Shown here piece after piece: positions 58,991-64,000 of a DNA stretch of 64,000 bases. Below the pieces are notes generated by a model, which saw only the letters and a program-made list of their open reading frames with translations, made no database searches and had not been told where the DNA came from. The stretch spans positions 124,001-188,000 of the forward strand of contig JALQPE010000578.1 in the NCBI GenBank assembly GCA_030407315.1, written 5' to 3'. A program made the translations under genes and the position numbers. Origin of the DNA: Asparagopsis taxiformis. Taxonomy: Eukaryota > Rhodophyta > Florideophyceae > Bonnemaisoniales > Bonnemaisoniaceae. Positions within the stretch are counted from its first letter, which is position 1; the number at the start of each line of letters is the position of its first letter.

Positions 58991-61696
58991 CTATGGCGGG
59001 GGAGCAGAGCTTGTTTCTGCGTGGTGCTGATAGTCATGATGCGCATCTTGTTGTGTAAAGTCCTCTTGCGGATTGAGAGGGCGCGGATGGGCGGCGTGGT
59101 GCGAAGCGGGTGGCGGCGTCGGCGCCGCTTCGGAATAAAAGTGCGGCGGCTGAGACTCGGGCGGGGCACCCACAAAGTTCTGGTTGTTAATTGGATAAAA
59201 TTCTGGCCTTGGCTCTGCAAAGGCGGGCAGGGCGGCAGCATCGAGCTGCGCTGCCTCTTGGTTTTGCGCAAAGGACAATCGTTGTTGCATGCGCATTCGC
59301 TCGTTGAAGTGCTGCGGAGGGATGAACGGACGCGGCGCAAAGTGAGCGGGAGGCGGGGGTGGGGGTTGCTGCTGCTGCGGTTGTTGTTGTTGTTGTTGTT
59401 GCTGTTGTTGTTGCTGCTGTGCATCGAGCGGTCTGAATTCGTGCGGGTCCTGACGTAAGGCACGGATGTTTGCGAATTGTGGCAGCGCAAACTGAGCAGC
59501 AAAGGGTACTTGACGTTGAAAGGGCGGGAATGGCGGCGTTTGTGGCATGCGCATGGTCGAGAGCGGCACTGGCGAATTGGGTATCATATGGGGCGGTGGT
59601 GGCGGAGGTGGAGGCGGTGGTGGTGGTGGTGGCGGCGGCGGCGGCGGCTGAACGGGACTGAAAGAGTGCTGGGCAAACTCAGTGGTGAGAGCGTCCATGG
59701 CGGGATCGTCGTTGAGCAATGGCTCGTCAAAGTCGAGGGCATCGGAGCTAGCAGCAGGCGGCGCAACGGAAGAGGGATCCTTGTCGGAATCGGGATTGAG
59801 TTTGGCAACGATGAGGTGGCGTGCGTAATCCACGAATGGTTGTGGGCCAGTAATGGTCACGGCGCGCGGATTGTCCTCCTGACTGGTGTCCATTTTCTTG
59901 GAAACGACGATGCGCGCGCCCGATTGCTGCTGCAAACTGCGAATTGTCGAGCCGCTTTTGCCGATTATAACGCCGACTTTGGCGTTTGGAATTTTCATCT
60001 CAAATGAAATTGATGGACTCGGATAGTCGGTGGCCGGTCGCTGCACCAGTCTCCCTTCGCCCGTGAACACCCCCGATCCTTGTTCCGCCCTGCCACTCTC
60101 GACCCTCGTATCGCCCTCGTTGGAGTTTTTATCACAGTTGGACTCGCGATCCGTTTCCCGCCCTTTGCTACTACTATCCCGCACAGCCTCCAGGCTCGGG
60201 AAGTTGACATCATCCGTATAGTCAATTTCTCCGCCCACCCGATCACCCTCCGCTGTTCCCGCATTCGCAGCTGTAGCTGTAGACCCCTCATGTTCCGTTC
60301 GCGCTAGCTGCTTCCCACTGCCCGTGTCCTCGCTACTGCGTCCCGCTCGCGATTCCGCCCCCTCCTCCGTCTGCGAGCGTGGCTCGACGCCGTCGCGATA
60401 ATTGCGACTCAACCCTTCGTTGATCAAGTCATTGAGCAACGAATGCGCCAATTCGCGCGCCAACGGCGGTCCGCTGATATAGATCACACGCTCGGGATCG
60501 TCATCGTGCGCTTCCCGATCCGGTGTCACTTTGATGTACGCGCCAGAGCGATTCTGCAAATCACGTATCGTTTCCCCAGAGCGTCCTATCACAATGCCCA
60601 CACACGACGACGGCACGCACACCGCCTTGGTCGGCATCTTCATCTGCGGAGGCTGCGGCGGCTCGAATGGCGGCACGTTGTACGGCGCATTCCATGCGCC
60701 GTACATGTTGGGATGCGCGTGTGCGTGCGACGGCGTCGGTGCATACACTTGCGGCGGTACCGCCATATTGAGAGCGGTCGGCGGTTGCAAGTTGATCCAG
60801 GGCGCATATTGCATGTAGTCGGCGCGCGGGTCGTACGCATAGGAGCCTTGGAACGGCCAGGGCGGCGGCGCTGCATGCGGAAGCTGTGGCGGGTAGTAGG
60901 GCGGGTCGGGTGGCGGCTCTGTGAGACGCGTGCGTGGCACGGCGCGGTTGAGGATGTTTTGGACGAGTTCTCGTGCAAGCGCTTTCTCACGTTCGCCGCC
61001 TGAGATGGTGAGTAACTTTGAGCCATGGCGGTCCATTTTATTGTTATGGACAACTATAGTGGCGCCTGCACGCTCCTGCATTTCATTGATAACCTGTCCG
61101 CCGTGTCCGATGATCATGCCGACGCAGCCGCGTGGAATCCACATTTCGAGCGGTGCGGGTGGCGGTCCGTCGTCGTCTGCCAGAATGTCCATTCGTGAGT
61201 GTGCCGTTGTGGCTGTTGCAGCGGCACTGTTGGATGCGCCGACGGCAGCAGCAGTGGTAGTGGCAGAGGATGAAGATGCGAGCGATTGACGTGGGTTGGC
61301 GTCGACCACGCGTGCATCGGGATTGCCATGCAGAACGGCGAGCACTTTTTCGCGAATGAGCGCTCTGGCGGCGGCCACAGCTGTTGCGTCGCCCTGAATG
61401 TGAAAGAGTCTGTCTGGAGCTGCGGGGTTGGTATCAGCTCGGTCCACTGCAATGTGAGCTGAGGACTTGTTCATCATGTTTCTGACGGTTTCGCCTCGTT
61501 TGCCGATGATGAAACCGACAGCGTCGCGCGGGACGGAGACGGAGACTTTAATTAGCGACGGTCTGGAACTGGACGAGGGTGGGGAGGGAGTGGGAGTGGT
61601 GGGCGGGGAGGGCATGGTGGGAGGTGTGGAGGGGGGTGAAGGAAGAGGGGGAGGTGGGGTGGGCGGTGAAGTTTGTGTGGAAAGTGAGTGGGTCAT
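58991..61696 (-). CDS. Four-KH-domain RNA/ssDNA-binding protein, FUBP/KHSRP-like
   Basis: 901 residues from MTHSLSTQTSPPT. A Pro/Ser-rich start is followed by four KH domains with GxxG loops: VGFIIGKRGETV, VGMIIGHGGQVI, VGIVIGRSGETI and VGVIIGKSGSTI. The C-terminal third is low complexity: a poly-Pro run, then a poly-Gln run (around 59370-59425) followed by Pro/His-rich sequence. Four tandem KH domains plus a Pro/Gln tail recall FUBP1-3/KHSRP, which bind single-stranded DNA or AU-rich RNA and affect transcription and mRNA decay. The frame upstream of the ATG starts at TTG. The exact target is unknown. Confidence 0.9.
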   Translation of the reverse strand: MTHSLSTQTSPPTPPPPLPSPPSTPPTMPSPPTTPTPSPPSSSSRPSLIKVSVSVPRDAVGFIIGKRGETVRNMMNKSSAHIAVDRADTNPAAPDRLFHIQGDATAVAAARALIREKVLAVLHGNPDARVVDANPRQSLASSSSATTTAAAVGASNSAAATATTAHSRMDILADDDGPPPAPLEMWIPRGCVGMIIGHGGQVINEMQERAGATIVVHNNKMDRHGSKLLTISGGEREKALARELVQNILNRAVPRTRLTEPPPDPPYYPPQLPHAAPPPWPFQGSYAYDPRADYMQYAPWINLQPPTALNMAVPPQVYAPTPSHAHAHPNMYGAWNAPYNVPPFEPPQPPQMKMPTKAVCVPSSCVGIVIGRSGETIRDLQNRSGAYIKVTPDREAHDDDPERVIYISGPPLARELAHSLLNDLINEGLSRNYRDGVEPRSQTEEGAESRAGRSSEDTGSGKQLARTEHEGSTATAANAGTAEGDRVGGEIDYTDDVNFPSLEAVRDSSSKGRETDRESNCDKNSNEGDTRVESGRAEQGSGVFTGEGRLVQRPATDYPSPSISFEMKIPNAKVGVIIGKSGSTIRSLQQQSGARIVVSKKMDTSQEDNPRAVTITGPQPFVDYARHLIVAKLNPDSDKDPSSVAPPAASSDALDFDEPLLNDDPAMDALTTEFAQHSFSPVQPPPPPPPPPPPPPPPPPPPHMIPNSPVPLSTMRMPQTPPFPPFQRQVPFAAQFALPQFANIRALRQDPHEFRPLDAQQQQQQQQQQQQQPQQQQPPPPPPAHFAPRPFIPPQHFNERMRMQQRLSFAQNQEAAQLDAAALPAFAEPRPEFYPINNQNFVGAPPESQPPHFYSEAAPTPPPASHHAAHPRPLNPQEDFTQQDAHHDYQHHAETSSAPPP

Positions 61697-62065
61697 ATTG
61701 AGGGAAGGGAAGAGGGACGGGGGCAAGTAAGACAAGTTCAAGTCGCAACAAGAAAAGAGTTGTGGAACGGAGGACGGAAGTCAACTTATTGTGTGTCAAC
61801 GCGCCGTGCATCCATTGCGATATGTGACAGTCAGAGACTGACCCGTGGCCCAATCAGCGGATATTCAACGGCTACGGCTTCATAACTTCCAGCAAAGTCG
61901 AAGGTAACACTTGTTGTGTGCCGCTAATTGTCATCTGTCGATGGTCACCGTGCCGTGCCGTGCCGCATGTCCCAGTAGCCGTTTAGCCGCACGCCCCTTT
62001 AAATTGCATCACTTTGCAGCTACGCTTGCTGTACGTGCCAACTTGACATTACAGTACACATCTAC
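61697..62065 (-). other. Spacer between the KH gene and EBP1
   Basis: KH promoter and EBP1 3' flank. Contains a CCGTG repeat (GTGCCGTGCCGTGCCGC near 61950-61966). No gene. Confidence 0.35.
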
Positions 62066-63232
62066 CTAACTCGTCTCCATAGCATCCACCGCCTTCTTCT
62101 TCTTCCTTTTCCTCTTCTTGTCCATCGACAACGCCAACAGCGCCTTGACCTCTTCGTCCTCGACTGTTCGTTCACTTTTCACCCCCGGCATCTCCCCCTT
62201 GTTCACCACAACTGTCTGCGTCGGTGTGATCAACACCGTCACTGAGCACCGCCCGACGATCGCCCCTTCCTTCTCGTACAGCACCGGGTACGCTGTCACT
62301 AGAGAATGCCGCAGCATCTCCGTCATGGCCATTCGTGACCGCTTCGGATCACTCAACGCTCGCAGCGTAAACGGCATCGTGGCATACTTCTTGTTCACCT
62401 CGGAGAATATCTGTCGACTCGCCTTCAATTTCAACTTGTAATCCACATCAACTTGCCGCTTGTAAACCGTCTCCTTCGTGTTCGTTTCCTTCGCTTTACC
62501 ATCACCACTGCTCATCACCACATCCAGGTTGTACACTTCGTAATTCTCAAACTCCCATTGGTCCACTTTGTTCTCCATTGAAGCACGATTCATGATCACC
62601 TTGGACCCATCAATCACATACCGCTTCATCTGATGGCTCAACACACCCTCCAGTGGCTCCACTCCAAAGTCCTTCGCCACCTTGCCAATTATCTCCGTCA
62701 CCTTCTCATTTGTCTCCCCAGCCTTCATAACTCTCAACGCAGCTTCCACAGCAGTGTACGTCGCGCTGATCACGTCAGCACCCCGTCCCTCTAGATCCGC
62801 CGTATGTGTATCGTCCTTGTTTTCACGCACCACAATCGTCTGTGCACCCATTGCACAGTAACCATCGATGTGTGCGCCCATCTGCACTGTGATCACATCT
62901 CCTGCACTTAGTGCTGCTCCCGCCTCCGGATCCGTCTCAATCGGACAGAAATGCGCTGCACAATGTCCAATGCAAACGCATGTGGGAAAGGCGACACCTC
63001 TCTCCAGTTTCTCTCCAGACTCCGTACGCGCCTTGGAATACACACTGCTCGTCCCATTCTCAATCACTTTATCACCTAGCGCGCACATGGTGCGCACCAG
63101 CATGCCGTGAAATGCAGCTTTACGGATGACTCCGAATGCATTATCCACGATCGTACCGGCCGCCTTGTACTTCTCCAGAACATCTGACTGGTCGATCCCT
63201 CGTTCCACGGGCGTTTCGGCTGGTCCTTCCAT
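62066..63232 (-). CDS. EBP1: EBP1/PA2G4 homologue (proteolysis-dead methionine aminopeptidase fold)
   Basis: 388 residues, intronless. Matches the PA2G4/EBP1 family: SDVLEKYKAAGTIVD, KLERGVAFPTCVC, LSAGDVITVQMGAHIDGY, EPLEGVLSHQMKRYVIDG, the lysine-rich C-terminus (KKRKRKKKKAVDA), and a pita-bread fold layout with the metal ligands of the active aminopeptidase altered. EBP1 binds ribosomes and rRNA, regulates cell growth and, in plants, organ size. The ATG sits at 63232, 280 bases from the divergent SufS gene. Confidence 0.9.
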   Translation of the reverse strand: MEGPAETPVERGIDQSDVLEKYKAAGTIVDNAFGVIRKAAFHGMLVRTMCALGDKVIENGTSSVYSKARTESGEKLERGVAFPTCVCIGHCAAHFCPIETDPEAGAALSAGDVITVQMGAHIDGYCAMGAQTIVVRENKDDTHTADLEGRGADVISATYTAVEAALRVMKAGETNEKVTEIIGKVAKDFGVEPLEGVLSHQMKRYVIDGSKVIMNRASMENKVDQWEFENYEVYNLDVVMSSGDGKAKETNTKETVYKRQVDVDYKLKLKASRQIFSEVNKKYATMPFTLRALSDPKRSRMAMTEMLRHSLVTAYPVLYEKEGAIVGRCSVTVLITPTQTVVVNKGEMPGVKSERTVEDEEVKALLALSMDKKRKRKKKKAVDAMETS

Positions 63233-63512
63233 GGCGACACAATCGTTTTCACAGGTTGGTTGCTAATGCGAAACGACTTGAAACGGCGGCGAAACTGATA
63301 TAGGAATCGGCGGACGGCCGGGTGCGCTCAAACAGCCCCTGAGCTGTCCAGCGTCCTCCTGATTTTTCACTTATTTTCCATATTTTCAACAAAATATGAT
63401 CAACTTTTCTGTGCCACGTTGAAGACGTGTCCGCTAATGTTGTACAAAACTACCTCTGCAATCTCCCGGCTCAAGTGTGCGATCCATGTCCTCCCGGTAC
63501 CGCCCCGTCGCA

Positions 63513-64000
63513 ATGACCACACGAACGAATCATGCCGCCTTCTCTGTTCCAACTCCCATTTCATCTTCAACTTTCTACTCATTCACAACAACTGCTTATA
63601 CCAAAAATCGCTGCCACTGCAACGTTCGTGCAACGCTTGCACCACCCGCTGCAAACCCAGCAGACTTTCCAATTCTCTCACAGCGTGTCAATGACTCCCC
63701 TTTAATTTACCTCGATTCCGCTGCAACTTCTCAGAAACCCAATGCGGTCATAGATGCCATTACTGGATACTACACCTCAACAAACTCCAACGTCCATCGT
63801 GGCGCACATAGCCTCGCAGCCCGTGCAACTGACCATTTCGAATCCACAAGAGATCTGCTCCGAGCGCTCGTCAACGCTGCCCATCGCGAAGAAATTATAT
63901 ACACACGCAATGCAACCGAGGCCATCAACCTTGTCGCATCGACATGGGGCTTTGCAAACCTCAAGCGAGGCGACCGAATCGTTGTGTCCGTCATGGAGCA
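63513..64000 (+). CDS. NFS2: Plastid cysteine desulfurase, SufS/NFS2 type (5' part)
   Basis: Partial: the frame runs off the window after about 162 codons, so no stop is seen. The ATG starts a textbook transit peptide (MTTRTNHAAFSVPTPISSST..., to about residue 45). The mature part is SufS-like: IYLDSAATSQKP, NSNVHRGAHSLAARATDHFE, YTRNATEAINLVA, GDRIVVSVMEH. The PLP lysine and catalytic cysteine lie beyond the window. The enzyme supplies sulfur to the plastid SUF system; SufD is encoded at 1476-3098. Divergent from EBP1. Confidence 0.92.
   Translation, partial: MTTRTNHAAFSVPTPISSSTFYSFTTTAYTKNRCHCNVRATLAPPAANPADFPILSQRVNDSPLIYLDSAATSQKPNAVIDAITGYYTSTNSNVHRGAHSLAARATDHFESTRDLLRALVNAAHREEIIYTRNATEAINLVASTWGFANLKRGDRIVVSVME

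Noticed and set aside
59371..59425. CAG/CAA-type repeat as an independent repeat feature
   Set aside because: It lies inside the KH protein coding region and encodes its poly-Gln tract.
1..64000. CRISPR arrays, prokaryotic operons, rRNA genes
   Set aside because: None present: genes have spliceosomal introns, individual promoters and eukaryotic families only.

Overview
The window is nuclear DNA from an intron-poor, gene-dense photosynthetic eukaryote, most probably a red alga. The evidence is plastid-targeted SUF proteins (SufD and a SufS/NFS2-type cysteine desulfurase), a ClpS adaptor, a plastid DnaJ-type zinc-finger protein whose leader carries the AFV motif seen in red-lineage transit peptides, a REVEILLE-type MYB, topoisomerase VI subunit A, dyskerin, TFIIF-beta, E2F and SCC2/NIPBL. 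About 33 protein genes and two tRNA genes lie on both strands. I see no intact transposon, virus, CRISPR array or rRNA. The species assignment is an inference.

Layout. 0-8 kb: RVE-like MYB, SufD, topo VI-A, a TIS11-type CCCH protein, an ELM2/SANT protein. 8-20 kb: an Rdx (SelW-like) protein, a J-domain protein, a DUF3754-like membrane protein, a membrane aspartic protease with a PSI domain, a SET-domain methyltransferase, a CHCHD2/10 homologue, a coiled-coil orphan. 20-32 kb: dyskerin, a 530-aa orphan, the PP2A activator PTPA, TFIIF-beta, a CARNMT1-type methyltransferase, an NTF2-like protein, ClpS, a zinc-knuckle protein. 32-44 kb: RING-H2 protein, Rab3GAP catalytic subunit, VOC protein, DnaJ zinc-finger protein, a tail-to-tail tRNA-Val palindrome, LONRF, a two-pore K+ channel, E2F. 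44-64 kb: SCC2, a hidden SERF-like gene, a BED zinc finger fused to an Rdx domain, NFU1, a second RING-H2 protein, a PH-domain kinase, a four-KH protein, an EBP1/PA2G4 homologue, and SufS running off the edge.

Nine introns can be placed by frame restoration and protein homology. They are 76-114 nt long, most lie near the 5' end, and five of nine donors read GTACGT. Several ORFs that look long begin at TTG or GTG codons; I moved those starts to the first plausible ATG.

Functional themes: three Fe-S assembly genes (SufD, SufS, NFU1); chromosome and cell-cycle control (E2F and SCC2 share one divergent promoter; topo VI-A); RNA control (CCCH protein with a CNOT1-binding-like tail, KH protein, dyskerin). 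The strongest novelty candidates are the BED-Rdx fusion protein with a degenerate CxxC, and the 119-bp-arm tRNA palindrome.
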